64,000 nucleotides of DNA from Monodelphis domestica (Eukaryota; Chordata; Mammalia; Didelphimorphia; Didelphidae). The notes under the pieces are model-generated. The model did no database searches. It was not told the DNA's origin and worked only from the letters and a program-made list of their open reading frames with translations. Shown piece after piece: positions 47,680-61,500 of the stretch; position 1 is the first letter of the stretch, and each line of letters opens with the position of its first letter. Location: assembly GCF_027887165.1 (NCBI RefSeq), contig NC_077232.1, forward strand, positions 16,193,755-16,257,754, given 5' to 3'. Made by a program: the position numbers and the translations under genes.

Positions 47680-50350
47680 CAATCAATTGTAAGCCAGTTA
47701 CTATAACACCATGCTGTGCCAAGCTTCAGGGCAGGTACTGAAGTTACAAAGAAAAGATAAAATGTGCTCAGTTCTTATTGAGTTTACATTCATTAGGGGA
47801 ACAACTTGAAGTCAAATAAGGGAAACTGAAGACGTAATGTAGGGGAAGCAAGACGATAAATAATCCAAAAAGTCATTTTGGAACTGTTATTTTTCATGAC
47901 TTTCAAAAATAAGATTCCAAAAAGTGGAGGAAAGGAAAGAATACATTCTGGGCATGGGAGACAGCCTGTGCAAATGCAGGGAGATGGGAGATGGAATATT
48001 TTGGGCAATAATAGTTAGGTGGACTTATTTGCTTAGAGTATAGAATATGAGTGGAATAATACCTGGCTATAAATTTCAAATGGGGACAGACTACGAGATA
48101 CAACATGAAAACTACTATGTAGATAAAGTATACCCAGGAAAATTTGAGATAAACTCAGATTGAAGACATTGACATTATGAGGGACAAGGAAAGGCTTCTT
48201 GAAGAAGATGAAATTTTAGCAACAACTTGAAGGATGCCAAGGAAGCTACAAGCCAGAGATTATGATGCAAACTATTTAAGAAAGGAGGGACATCTATTGA
48301 AAGTACATGAAATCAGGAAATGGAGTATCCCATACAAGGAACCAGGAGGCCAATGTCATTCGATTGTGGTATGTGTAGGGGGAAACAAGGTCTAAGATGA
48401 CTGTAAAGGTTGGAAAGGGACAGGTTATAAAGGATGTTAAAAGCCCAACAAATATTTTATATTTCATGATAGAGGCAATAGCAAACCACTAGATTTTATC
48501 AGATGGGGCCGGGGGGGGGGGGGGGGGAACATAGTCAGAACTCTATTTTAAGAAGTTCACTTTAATAGTTGAGTAGAAGATACTTTGGATCAGGAGATAC
48601 TTGAGATAGGATGAGAAATCAAAAAGCTATTGCCATCATCAGTGTCTCAGGTGATGGGAAGCTACATTAGAGTCATGTCAGTATCAGAGGAAATAAAAGG
48701 GCATATACAAGTCATTTAATGAAAATAAAATATATAAGACATGAGAAAAGATTGAAAACAGAGGCATGAGAAAAAGTGAAGATTTGGGGTTGACTTCTAG
48801 ATTGCTAGCCATATATGACTGGGAGACTAACAGTGTCCTTGACATTAATAGGGAAATAAAGAAGGGGGAGAGTTTTAGGAATAAGACGATGAGTTTTAAA
48901 TATATTGAGTTTAAGATAATTCTAGGGCATCCAGTATGAGATATCAAAACAGAAGTTAGAAGAATGAAAGTCAAGGTGAGAAGTTAGGTCTACATGAATA
49001 AATCTGTGAACCATGTGCATACAGATGATATTCATTTCCCTTGAACTGATGAAATCACAAATCCAAATAATCTTGAGGAAGAAGAAAAAAGTCCCTGGAT
49101 GGAGTCTGGGGGTGGGAGGAAGCAACAAAAGAGAACAGGTGTGACCTGAATGAACATCCAACAACTGAAACTGAGACTAACTATAACAGGAAGGAAAACC
49201 AGGAAAGAATGGTTTATTACAAAAAATTAAAAAGAGGAATTAAAAGATGATAATTTATATTTTCAAAGGCTGAAGAGAGGTCAAATTTGAGAACCAAGAA
49301 AAGGTCATCCACATTGGCAATTAAGATATTAGTTTCAGTTGAATGACAAAATCAAAAGTCATACAGAAGAGAATAAGTGGTAAGAAAGAAAGTTGAGATA
49401 CCAGTTTTAAATAGCCTTGTCTGGAAATTTAGACATCCAAGAGAGGAGGAAATGTAGGTTGATTCAAGTAGGCAAGATTGGATCAAATGAAGACTTTTGA
49501 GGATGGGTAAGAGAGAAGATTAGTGAGAGAATAGGCATAATAGGTAATAAGAAAATGGAGAGCAATCTGCTGGACATGAGTTGGAGTGGAATCACTTGTG
49601 TTTTTAGAGGCAAGAAAAAGGGCATTTTCTTAAAGGCAGGGTTGAAGGTGTAAATAGTGAGGAAAGGGAAAAAAAGAGCCTTAGTGACCTCACTTTTTCT
49701 TTAGTGATATATATAAGGCAAAATTCCTAGGCAAAAGGGTATGTGGAGGATTAGGAAGAGGGGGAGGGAAAGCATTAAACATTTGAAAAGAAAATGATTT
49801 GAAAAGAGATGAAAATGATTTAAATATCTCTTGTGAGATTAGGACCAATTAGTGACATGTAGAAGGATTTCCTACAAAAAGTGAGAACCCAGTTGAAATG
49901 ATATAATATATGTAAATTTGCAGTAGAATCAGGTAACACAATGTTGTGATTTTTTCATTTCTATTCAGCAACATGTAAATAGAAATGGTGGAAGTAGAAA
50001 ATGGGTATAAACCAAGTTCTGGTTGAGAAGCACAAGATAAAAGGATAAAAGGATAAAGGATGGGAAAGAAGAAGATAGTGGATAGTTAAATTGTTCACCA
50101 AGTGATCATGGTGGTATGGCCGATGAAAGAGTGGTGACCTGGAAGAGGACAGAGAAGTAGAGTAATTGTAGGACAATGCTTGTGAAAATGGACCATTTGG
50201 CAAAGTCTATAAGGCAAAATCTCCATGAGGAAAATAGGAATGGCTTTTCTTGGATCTGAATAGTGCCCGGTATACTGTGGTATAGATGAAGATATCCTAT
50301 ACAGATATGAGTATGTGAAAATCTATGTCCCCTGCCAGGGAAAAGGTGAA
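47680..50350 (-). repeat. Long antisense L2 LINE relic including the reverse transcriptase
   Basis: The left end has the reversed L2 3' end. Then come reversed L2 landmarks such as GGCATGGGAGACAGCCTGTG, CAGGAGGCCAATGTCATTCG, GGCAATAGCAAACCACTAG and CTCAGGTGATGGGAAGC. On the minus strand near 49050-48930 decayed peptide text (CDFISSREMNIICMHM) lines up with the L2/CR1 reverse transcriptase region before the catalytic YADD-type box, from memory of the family. At about 2.7 kb it is the longest element relic in the window. The G17 tract lies inside it. Confidence 0.65.
48511..48527. repeat. G17 homopolymer
   Basis: Seventeen G in a row, preceded by GGGGCC. Length may not be reliable in an assembly. 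Confidence 0.9.
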
Positions 50351-51239
50351 GAACCTGAAGATATGTGAGATGGTGAAACTTCCCATATGAACTACAGCAA
50401 CACTTAAAATGTTTACTATTCTTTTCATATAGATTTTATTAATATCTGGGGATTTTACATTTTTAGATTTCCTTCTGTATCCATCCTCTTCCTAGGAAAG
50501 CCATCCCTTTTAATGAAGATTATATTTAAAAAGAGAGAGAGAGAGAAAAGAAAAGAAAAACTTTCTGTAAAACTGATATATATCAAAAAAGAGTATGACA
50601 TTATATTCAGTGTTCCTGTGTCCTGAACTCACCTTTGTAAATGGTTTTAGGGAGGCATAGTTTCATATCTCTTATTTTCAGCCAAGTTACTTCTGGGAAG
50701 TTTTTCCCCCTATTATTTTGTATTTGTTCTTTCCATTTACATTATTGTAAGCTTTGAGCACATTGAAGCTATTGTTGATTCACTAGGATTTTCTAAGTAA
50801 ATCATTATCTCTTAAGTAGGATGTAATTTAAAGCTCCTTTTTATCTCTATTAACTCCTTAAACTTCTTTCTCATTTCTTTTCCTAGCATCATTAGAACTA
50901 TTATCAAATTTTAACAAGGAGAGAGGATTGTCTTTGTTTTGTTCCTCTAGTAGGAAAACTTCCAGTGTACTCTTTTTCATATGAATACTTTAAGCTTTAG
51001 CTATTTTATCATACTTAAAATAGGTCTTATATACTTATGTCAACCTGAATAAATAAACCTACCAAAGTTGTAATAATAAAAGGGTCTTTAATTCAAGCAA
51101 AAATATTATAATGTGGGATCCCTCATAGCACTGGAGCCAAAACACTAGAATATCTGCCAGGGACTTGTGGAACAAAAACCAAAGACCTCTGCAGTAACTA
51201 TAGCAGGGATTCCTGATAATCATACTTAACATTATTATA

Positions 51240-53110
51240 ATTCAAACAACCCCTAACAGTTAACAAATTTGTAGAGGGAATTTTTTAAATTAATATATTT
51301 TTCAAAGCCTTTGTTTCTGATTGTTTAGAGATAATGTGATGAGTTTTGATGATTTTGTTTGTTAACATATTATTTTGATTGGTTTCCTAATATTGAATCA
51401 TCCTTAATTTAAATCCAAATTGACAATAAAGAATGATTTAATGAATAAATTTCTATACTCACAGAGAATTTTCTTTAAAGTATTTGAATAGGTATTTATT
51501 AATCATATTGATCTATTCTCTGTCTTCAATTTATCTTTTCCCAGATGAACAATTGGGGAGGGGGGTTGTCATGGAGAATGAATCTGGTAAGGTAATTCCT
51601 TTGCAATTGTTGAGATTAATTTGTGTAGTACTGACATTTTTCCCTTCAACAGTGTAATAAAATAATCTGGTGAATCCATAAGAATAAGATTTTTTTTTAT
51701 TTTTTTCTTTCTATAGTTTATAGTTTGTTCTGTTTCCTTTTCTGAGGCTAGATTATTTAAAATATCTGTTTAGTCCTTTCCCTTTAATTCTTCTAAAAAT
51801 TATTGTTGAACTTGTGTCCATTTTTCATTTTCTTTGAGGCTTTGCTTATAGTTGTTTTCACATTGTTGTCTTCTTCAGAGTTTGTTTTGATCTTCCCTAA
51901 CAGCATAGTAACTTTTTATGGTCAAGTTATTCTTATTATTTGCTTAATTTTTAAGCCTATTTCTTGACTTTAACCTTTATGTCAAAGTTAGGCTTTGCTC
52001 ACCCAAAGGTGAGTAGGCACTGTCCTATCTAAGCTCCATAATTTTTCATGCTGCTATTTTCAGAGCTGGATTTGAAGATCTATAAGTTTTTGATGCTTCC
52101 AAAATGGTATAAACTGGGAAGAGGTATAGCCACTGCTATTCTGGTCATCACTATCGTCTCCACTCAGTAAAGATCTCTGCTCCCCTGCAGCAACAAACAT
52201 TAGTGCTCCTCTCTGCCTTGGAACTGTGATCAGGGCCCCTGATCTTTGGTAAATGACCACTCTGCTCTGAAAATTCAACCCAGAATGGGATACGGACAAT
52301 GGAATCACCAAAGAGTACCTAGTCCTGTACAGCTCAGATTCACCTGTAATCTTTCTGGCCAATTGTTCATTACCCTTACCATCTATGGTCTAAGAGCTCC
52401 TAGAACTACTGCTACTTCTGCCATAATATATTCTACCATGCCACCTCCCACCTTAGTGTCACAGACCTTTCCTGCCACCCTCCTAAATTATCTGGGACAG
52501 AAAAAAATATATCTCACCTTCTGTAGGTTGTGGTGCTCCAGGATTTTATTTCATGTGTTATTTTAAACTTGTTTGGAGGAATATGTTGGGGAGTTTTAAT
52601 GAATTGCTACCTCTATTCATTTCATTTGTATAATTCTGATTTTTTCCCAACATGTCTTGGAATTTTGTACTCTGTTTTTTGAGGGTCATAGAGTTTTTGT
52701 TTTTTCTGTAGGCAATCTATGGACGCGTTCAATTTACACTTTGTTCTCTGTGTTCAGAAATTCTGGACAGTGTCCTTATTTTTTTTTTTGCATTATAGTC
52801 TTCAGATAAAGATCTTCATATAAATTGTTGGTCTTATTGCTATATAATTTGGCAAATAATTTTATATATTTTTGTATCTCGATTTATTGTTTTTTTTTAT
52901 TTTTATGTTGGTAATTTGGTTTTCTGCCTTTGAAAAATATAAGTAGCTGATAATTTCTCCATTTGATTTTATTTGGTAATAAATTTAGGTTTGATTAATC
53001 TGTACTGAAATTTAGGAACAGAGTTAGGTTCTACTTTGGATTTTAATTGGTATTTTTAATTTGTTGGGTTTTTAGGGATTTTTTTAAATACATGCTTCAC
53101 TCATTGATTT
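51240..53110 (-). repeat. L1-like antisense relic
   Basis: T-rich text with several L1 ORF2-antisense phrases: GATTGGTTTCCTAATATTGA, AATCTGGTGAATCC and TTCTGTTTCCTTTTCTGAGG. It is followed at 52060-52470 by a GC-richer part that could be the 5' end of the element (AACTGTGATCAGGGCCCCTG). Decayed, no intact frame. Confidence 0.45.
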
Positions 53111-53849
53111 CAACAACAATAATGTCTCCTTTTATTCTTTAATATATTACTATTCCCCTCTGATCCCTTATCCTTTTAAAGTCATCAAAGCATAACCCAA
53201 AATTCCCAAGTCTATGAACACTCTGTGACTTGGTACCCATCCTAATTATTAGTGACATGGACTATACTTATGTGCCTACAGTTTGGATTACTTTCCTGGA
53301 TATTTGCCTGTTCATTTCCTTTCACCATTTATTGCCAGATGGCTCTTATTTTATTATATTTTATATTACATATATTATATACATAATATATATTATAAAA
53401 AGGTAAAAATATTTAATGCCTTCTCCACTCAATTACTTCATCTGAATATGTCTCCCCCAACCAGTCATTTGAGGTAGTGATCTATCATTTTACCATCACC
53501 ATAATACATGATCCACACTAGATGTCTGAAATATGCTTAAATTGAAAAGGATACATGGTGAGCATAGGGTTATAAGTGGGAAACTTCAGAGGGGATGCAC
53601 TCTTCCTAGTGACTAGACCAGAGAGCACTTGAGGAATAGCAGTAACAGAAATAAAAAGAAGGCTATAGGCAGAATGTTGAAAGACCCTACTGACAGGGGA
53701 AGGAAGGAATTTGAACTTAACTTAGGTCATAAGAAGCAAAGAAAGAATCTGAACAGTCGAATAGCATGGCCAAAATAGAGAATGAGTAACAAGTATAATA
53801 GCTTCATTTAATGAAGCTAATCAATTGCATGTTTAATAAAGGAACTGCT

Positions 53850-54480
53850 TAAATTTCAGATTCACTATCCCTTTGATGAAATCCAATCCATCATCTAGGA
53901 GAAGTATGTGGCTACACAGCAGCTCTCATCAACACAAAGCAAAGCTTCTACCTTCTAAAGAAAAGCAGATCCAGTCCATTGACCAAATGCTTCTGAGATT
54001 ACACACTAGATGCAAGCTCAGCTTTTCTAGGTCTCAAGCTTTCCCAAAAAGGACCTAAAAACAGAGCAAGTCTACACTCATGGCCCTCCCTCTCTAGCTT
54101 GTCCCCATATGCCATGCTGAGGAGGCAAAAGTGCCTCAGAGGAAAAAATTAGAGCCAAAGCCAAAGCAATCTTTCTCAGAGAGAGAAAGCTATATACAGA
54201 ATCTATGTGATTTCATGGTAAGGTCTAAGGGAAATGCACAGATGATGGAATCCCATGGATTCTTTGGATCCTCAGAGACCCCTTTTACATTCCCTAGCAT
54301 TTTCAAATTGCATTCCTGTATCAGGCAGAGGCAGACACTTGTCCTGAAAAGACTAGAACTAACAAAACCAAAATTAAAAAGCTTAATTCACTCTTTTCCT
54401 AAAGATAAAGGAAAATTGTTCTACGTGGTAGAAGATGCCATTTGGGTACATCAGTGACAGTATCCCTTATATAAACTCCA
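53850..54480 (+). other. Unidentified stretch with a 108-codon open frame
   Basis: The frame 54131-54457 starts MPQRKKLEPKPKQ and is Lys/Ser-rich. I recognise no domain. It lies directly 5' of the LTR-like block at 54609-54929 in the same orientation, so it may be internal sequence of an old element or chance. Not offered as a gene. Confidence 0.2.
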
Positions 54481-54608
54481 TCATTTTCCTTGTAATTTAA
54501 GGCTGTAAAAGGAGGGCAGAGAAGAAAACCATTTGCTGAAGGACTAGAGGATAAAGAATATAGTTCTAGTTAAGCCTTTCGTTAACTATGATTAACCAGA
54601 TGTCCTAA

Positions 54609-54929
54609 TGTAAAAATGGAGATTTGAACCCCAGACTTCAATTCCCAGAAGTCCTTAGTAGTTCCCAGAATTCCCTAAAATCTCACTGGAATCCCCACCT
54701 GGGCCGAGAACAAAATTTGTATTTAAACTGACTGTACCGCCTACTTATGTCCTCTGTTTCTGCTTCTAAGCACACACAGGCAAGATGTAAGGCTGTGAAT
54801 GGACTCTGTGCATAGGCACGTGCTTTTTTATTTTGTATTTTCTTTCATTCTTAATTCTAATAATCTTTAATAAGCTGCTAAAAATATAATACTTATGGCA
54901 GAGAAATTAAAACTATTTTAATTTTAACA
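54609..54929 (+). mobile_element. Probable LTR fossil (about 321 bp)
   Basis: Starts TGTAAAAATGGAGATTTG and ends TTTTAACA, with a TATTTAAA box near 54720. Flanks CTAA (54605-54608) and CTAT (54930-54933) agree at three of four bases. Non-coding, class I-like if the duplication is real. Confidence 0.5.
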
Positions 54930-55230
54930 CTATGCTTTTCAAGGCTTTCATAGGCAGCTAGTCTTGGGCTTTCCTAAGCAGAAAAAAATAAAGATTCCCT
55001 AGAATTGCTATCATTGATAACTGCTCCATCCACATCTCACTAAAAACAGGGTAGATGCCAATATGGCATGTTTTTAACCTGGTGAGTTAAGTGCCAGGAA
55101 AATGAACCCTTGTTTTCTTTTCAAGGGACCCAAAGTATCAACAGCCCATATTTCGATCATGAATGTTTCTGTGCTTTTTCTCAATCATTAGAATAAATTA
55201 GTCACAAATTTAAGATAAGAAATATGCAGG

Positions 55231-55236
55231 TTTATT
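55231..55236 (-). terminator. Polyadenylation signal of the OOSP2-like gene
   Basis: TTTATT on the plus strand is AATAAA on the minus strand, about 365 nt after the TGA at 55600. It would give a 3'UTR of about 380 nt. Confidence 0.5.
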
Positions 55237-55599
55237 AAACTAGCAATAAGTTAGAGTTGGCATATACACATAATCTAATGTGTATATACATATTAAGCAC
55301 ACATTACAATGTTTAACATACATACACTCTAAAAAATATGTATTTAAAACATACAGAGTCCCCTTGTGTACAGAGATCATAAAATAAGGGCAATGTTGGT
55401 AAGGTTCATTTTTTAAAAGAGAATGTTTAAGACACATTGAGAAGCTCACCAAGGCAAGCTTAAACAATGCCAACTTCCCAAAGGTTAGAACCAGAAATGT
55501 GAGGCTCACACACTTGTCTGGCATTGGCTGTCCTGTGGCTGCTTCCTTGGTAATATCTCAGGATGCAGATGGTACAATATCTCCATAGCAAAAAAGGCT

Positions 55600-58500
55600 T
55601 CAGAATTCAGAGATCAGAGTCAAGATGGGGGAAAAGAACCAGTTCCTATGGGAAAAGAAGAGATTAGAAAACAGATCATGCTATTGGCTGGCTTAGTAAG
55701 ACAAGAGAATGGGATATTTACTCCATCTCATTCCCAACAAGGGAAGAACACTTCTCACCATCCCAAATTCTATATCCATCATAGGATTAACCTTCCTTTT
55801 TTCTTATCACTTCTTCTAGGGTATGTAACCAAACTCTATATCTGTATATATGTCTTCTCTTAGAATTATAGGTATATCCAATGATTCTATTAACACAGGG
55901 AATTTCTAAGTAAGGATCCTATAACCAATATAAGTTAATACTTTCTCTCCGATTTGTGGAGGGAGTTGTCCAGAGTCCTGGGTAGGTAAATAAATGATTT
56001 GCCCAGGATTATAGAGGCAACAAACTTCACAGATGAGACTTGAACCCAGGTCTTCATAGCTTCAAAGCCAACTCTCTAATCCATATGCTCTTCTGCCCCT
56101 TGTCTCCCCCATCCCTTAACTGGCTAGGCAAGTTGCTTGAGGTCAAAAGCCTAAAGCCAAGAGCCATTTACCACAAGTCAGTTGTCCAGAGTCTCCTTAT
56201 GTAGTCGATATCAAGTGTCCTTAGCAGGATTCAGTCTCTTGATGAGAAGAGTTTTTGTGCCCCTGGAAATTTTACAATTCTTGGCACTGTTGGGAAATAC
56301 TAGGCTGCATTCTCATGACATCCATTTCTTTGTTTGTCTGAGGTTGTGGGTCAGGAACAAGGTTTGACGTTGGTATACTTAAGCTAGAAATAGGGAAGTG
56401 AGTAACAAGTTTATGATCAACATAGGAAAATACATTGACTATATAGACAATGTTCTGGGAGAAAAAAACAGAGCGAAATGTAATCATTGCTGACTTCAGG
56501 CATCTTGTTTTTACCACACATACCACACACATATGTTGAAATGCTTATTTGAAATAGAGAAAGGGTATTCTTTTGTGATGGGTTAGAGGTAAATCTTATA
56601 GATGGAGATGATTGAACAGAGCTTTGAAGGCAATTAAAGCTTTGAGTATAGTCCTGTCATATCACAGAAAATGGGATACAGTGGGAGGACAAACCAGAAT
56701 TTCTGTTCAACTCGGTTGGGAAGTAATCTATAAAAATGAGTAGAGAAGTGGGTGGAGAGTTAAGCTTGAAAGGGCTTTAAACTTCAAGGGTCTAGTGCAT
56801 ATCTAGAAATATTCCATTATTCCTCAGAATAAGTCAGCCCTTCCGGTATACTTCCTTCCAGTTTTCTCACTCTAAAATCTGTCTTCATGGCTGCTGAAGT
56901 TGGATACTGCATAACAGGCCATCACTCTTGTCAAACAAAGTCTGAGTCTTCAATTTTTAGAAATAATTTAGAAATTTTAAAAATAATTAGAAATTTTAGA
57001 AATAAAAAAGAGCCTGGGACATCTTTCCAACTTCAAAAAAAAAAAGCTCTTTTGGGAAGTTTTTTGTGATCTCTAGTAGCTAGCAAGAACACAATGCAAA
57101 TAGGGATCTAATAAATGCTTACTAAATGGAGCTCCTTCATTTTACAAGGTAAATTTGGAACAAGAAAATTACTCTAGGGGGCAGCTGGGTAGCTCAGTGG
57201 ATTGAGAGCCAGTCCTAGAGATGGGAGGTCCTAGGTTCAAATCTGGCCTCAGACACTTCCCAGTTGTGTGACCCTGGGCAAGTCACTTGACCCCCATTGC
57301 CTAGCCCTTACCACTCTTCTGCCTTGGAGCCAATACACAGTATTGACTCCAAGACGGAAGGTGAGGGTTTAAAAAAAATTACTCTATCATGCAGCTAATG
57401 AAATAGCTTTTTCTTCCCTGGATCTGCCCATTTCTGCCTCCAAATCCAGTATTTCTCTGTGTTATCATCTTGCCTTTTCACTGTTAGTCCTACACTTAGC
57501 AATTAATGGCAAAATATCAGTTATAGGAGAAAGAAATAATTAGTTAAGATGGCTTTTAGTAGTGTGAGGAAGCAAGTTTGACATTAAGGTGAACATTAAC
57601 AAAGAGTCACAGGAATAATTCTTACTTGAGCACCGTGCAGATCAGGGGTAAATACAAAGGCTGATGATCATGAGGGTGACTTAATGGGTAATAATAGAGA
57701 AAGGTTTTATAGATCAAATATTGTTCAGAAACCTAAAACACAGAGAAACCAGTTAGATGAAAGGATTTCAAAATGTTATTTCTTGTGCCCTTGACCCCAT
57801 CTCCTCCTAAATTTACCTTGTGCATAATATCCCTTCTTTCTCGATAATTTATGTTCATCCTTACTCTATGATCTCCTTGCCTATTTGACAAATAGGCTAG
57901 AATTCCTCTAGCCTTTAAAAGCCTTCATTTCGGGGGCAGCTGGGTAGCTCAGTGGATTGAAAGCCAGTCCTAGAGATGGGAGGTCCCGGGTTCAAATCTG
58001 GCCTCAGACACTTCCCAGCTGTGACCCTGGGCAAATCACTTGACCCCCATTGCCTAGCCCTTACCACTCTTCTGCCTTGGAGCCAATACACAGTATTGAC
58101 TCCAAGATGGAAGGTAAGGGTTTAAAAAAAAAGCCTTCATTTCATTTAAACAGCCTCTTCAACATATACTCTATTTGTCTCCTTCACTCCTTTCACTGGC
58201 TATAAAACCCATTGTTCTCATTTGTTTCCTCTTCTCTTCTCAACATCTTGAAATCTGGCTTCTATCCTACCACTCACTCAGAACTGCTTTCCCTCAGTTA
58301 CTAATGATGTATTAGTTACCAAACACACCCACTTCCTCAGTCCTTCCTGATCAATCTGTAGTATTTGGAGCAGATGACAAAATAGGGTTTCTTACTTGGC
58401 CCTTCATTGGGCTGCCCTTGACTGTTTCTCCTACTATCCAACGATTTTTCCTCAGTCTCCTCTGAAAGATCATCCTTATATGATTATAGTCCAAAACTGA

Positions 58501-61500
58501 GCCATACTTTCCTCCCATTCCCTCATCATACCAGCTCACATGGATTCGATCTTCTCAATATAGCTGCTTCTAATGTCTAATTTTCCAGTTCTTGTTCCCC
58601 CTCCTAAATTCGAGCCCCACCCCAAATTGTCTTTTCCCCATCGTTACATTCATATCCTATCCAATTCCACGTTCCAAAAGAGAACACTTAGCTTTCCCAG
58701 GAAGCCCTCCTTCTCCCTAGTTCTCAGTACTATCTTCTTTTGGAACACAGAGATTTGATTTTTGTCCTGTCACCCTCTTTCATGCCAAATCGTATTGATT
58801 TTCTTAAGACATCATCCATCTATCCCATTTGCTCCACTATGCTACCTAGCTCAGTACCACAGCCCCAAAGCAATCTCCTCAGCCCAGGTTTGGAACTAAG
58901 GAAGCTTGGCATGCTAAAGAAGCCCATAAACCTATGGTCACAGAGTTACTCGGTAAATGGAAGGACACTTGTTCACCATCTCCGTCCCAGACTTGCCCTC
59001 TGGCTTTAATGGCCCTATCACCTAGCAGGAAATCTGATTTGTTTTTTTCTGTACTAAACCAGTTATGCGTGGAAAGGATTAAGACAGAATTGGCTATTAT
59101 GACCACTTCTTACCTCAAGTTCAATCCCACATTCGGTCACAGGATACTGTAGCACGTACACATCCCATCTCTCCGCATTAACTCGACAACCCAACCCAAG
59201 CATCAGTTCTTCAGCCTTCACAAGTAAACCATCTTCAAACATATATTTATACACAGTAACCTTGAAGATGCCAATGTTACAGGTCACAGACACTGAGGAA
59301 AGACCAAAAACTATTTGGATCTAGCATTTATTGGGGAGGGGGGGGTATTTTATTTAATTAGTTAATTTAGAATATTTTCCATGGTTCCATGATTTATGTT
59401 CTTTCCCTTCCCTCCTTCCACCCCCTTCCCATAGCCAACAAGCAATTCCTCTGGGTTTTACATGTGTCAATGAGCAAGACCTATTTCCAAATTATTGATA
59501 TTTGCACTGGGGTGATCATTTAAAGTTGGATCTAGCATTTATTGAACCCAGTAAGTCAATAGCCCTTATTTAGCATCTACTACATTGCCAGCCACTGATT
59601 TCTTCTAACCAATGGCTCTAAGAAGAGACCAAAGCCAATGTAGCAGGAGTTTGCAGAGGAAAGCAAAGGGCAACCAAAGACTGGTTCACAGAAATGAGGG
59701 TATCGGGTCTCCTTTACGTAGCGCTACAAAGTTTTCGGTGTGTTTTATCTACATGACCCTGCTTAGTCTTAAGAACCCAGAAAGGTAGGTGCTATCATCA
59801 TGCCCATTTTCCCAGTCATGCTTTGACCCAAAGAATGAAGAAGGTAAGCTTCCTTCCTTTTGTGAACTATGAAATTAGGACTTGGGTGTATAACACAGTA
59901 CTGTGTCCCTCCCAGCTTTTGTTGTCACTAAGAATGACTCCATGGGGAGAAGAGGTTGTTTAGGAATCAAAAGATATTTATTTTAATGGAACTTTTTTTA
60001 AACTCTCACCTTCCATCTTAGAATCAATACTGTGTATAGGCTCCAAGACAGAACAGTGGTAAAGGCTAAGCAATGGGGCTTAAGTGACTTTCCCAGGGTC
60101 ACACAACTAGGAAGTGTCTGAGGTCAGATTTGAACGCAGGACCTCTCATCTCTAGGACTGACTCAATCCACTGAACCACCCAGCAGCCCCCTTAATGGAA
60201 TATTTTTTAAATTATACCCATTTTGCTCCAGAAACCAAGCTTCAGGGAGGTAAAGTAATCCAGGTCCAGGTTCACATTGCTACTAAATATTTGAAGCAGA
60301 AAGACAGAGTTGTAGGGAAATGGTGGGAAAATAACACAGCTAGATCTGAACTGACACTCTTTCTATGTGGGCTATTTCTGTCTTCTCTGCCCCTACTATT
60401 CTTTTTATACTTCTACATTAAGATACATTCCATTCAGCTGTACACTATTTAAATAATAATGCATGGGGTGTGCTTACATCTTCACTGGGCACAGGTGAGG
60501 AGAGCAATATATAAGATCAAAATCCCTTATTTTCACAGGGATCAAAATCAGGTTGGAAGCTAGAACATACAGTCATATTTTAGAATCAAAGTTATATCCC
60601 TATTTAGGTTAGTCAGTATATAGCCTTTCTGAAGCCAAGATAACTTATTTACGAAGCAGGGCAAGGTAAAAAAGTAGATTTGAATCCAAGACAGAAGGAT
60701 GGAAAACACCAAAGTACAGAGATCATCACTAGTGGGCAATTAGGATGTGCCCAAAATTTTGAGGCTGGAGAGTTGAGTGATACAGCACTGTTTCTATGAA
60801 TAGGATGAATTTGAAGATGGGGAATAAGAAAGATGACAGAGGAGTTGGGAAAATACTAAAAGAACTCTTGGTTAAATATGGGATCGGACACAGACTAGGC
60901 AGAAGGCAGTGAGAAAGTAAAGGAAATAAAAATTTCACTGTATGAATGAGCTTCATTGACTGATTAGGTATCAGATGGATAAAACTGGTAGGAATCCAAA
61001 AATTCAAAGAAGAGTGGTGAGATTATTGAAAAAGCTGGAGAGTTCAGGAAAGAGACTCATTGTTTAGAAGAGGAGAAACATTGATGAACTGGCTTCAGAG
61101 AGGTCATGTAATAGGCAAAAGGACGACCAAAGAGAAGGTTCCAGCCAACAAATGGAAACAAGGAACTTGTCCTTGAATGAGAAGAAAGGCCTGGAAATAT
61201 AAACAGGGAATTCAGCCCCTATAAGGGGCGGTATGAAGCCTTGAGAAGCACATGCTTCTCTTAGGGACAAGGAGGACTGTAGAGGGTCAAGGAATGATCA
61301 GGAAGGTAACAGATCACATAAAGAATCTTGATGAAGAAGAAGAGTAAAAGACATCCTCCATCTGACTTGCCAAATTACATTCCTTCCAATGACTAAAAAA
61401 TAAAAGAGGAGAACAGCTTGAGTTCAGAAGAGAGAATATCAAAAAATGTCAGGCTGTTATCTTACTCACAGAACAACTGAGTACCACACCTTGTGACTAA

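Noticed and set aside
57177-57374. Possible tRNA gene (A-box and B-box motifs)
   Set aside because: These boxes belong to the head of a repeated SINE present many times in the window; the CORE part and A-rich tail follow directly.
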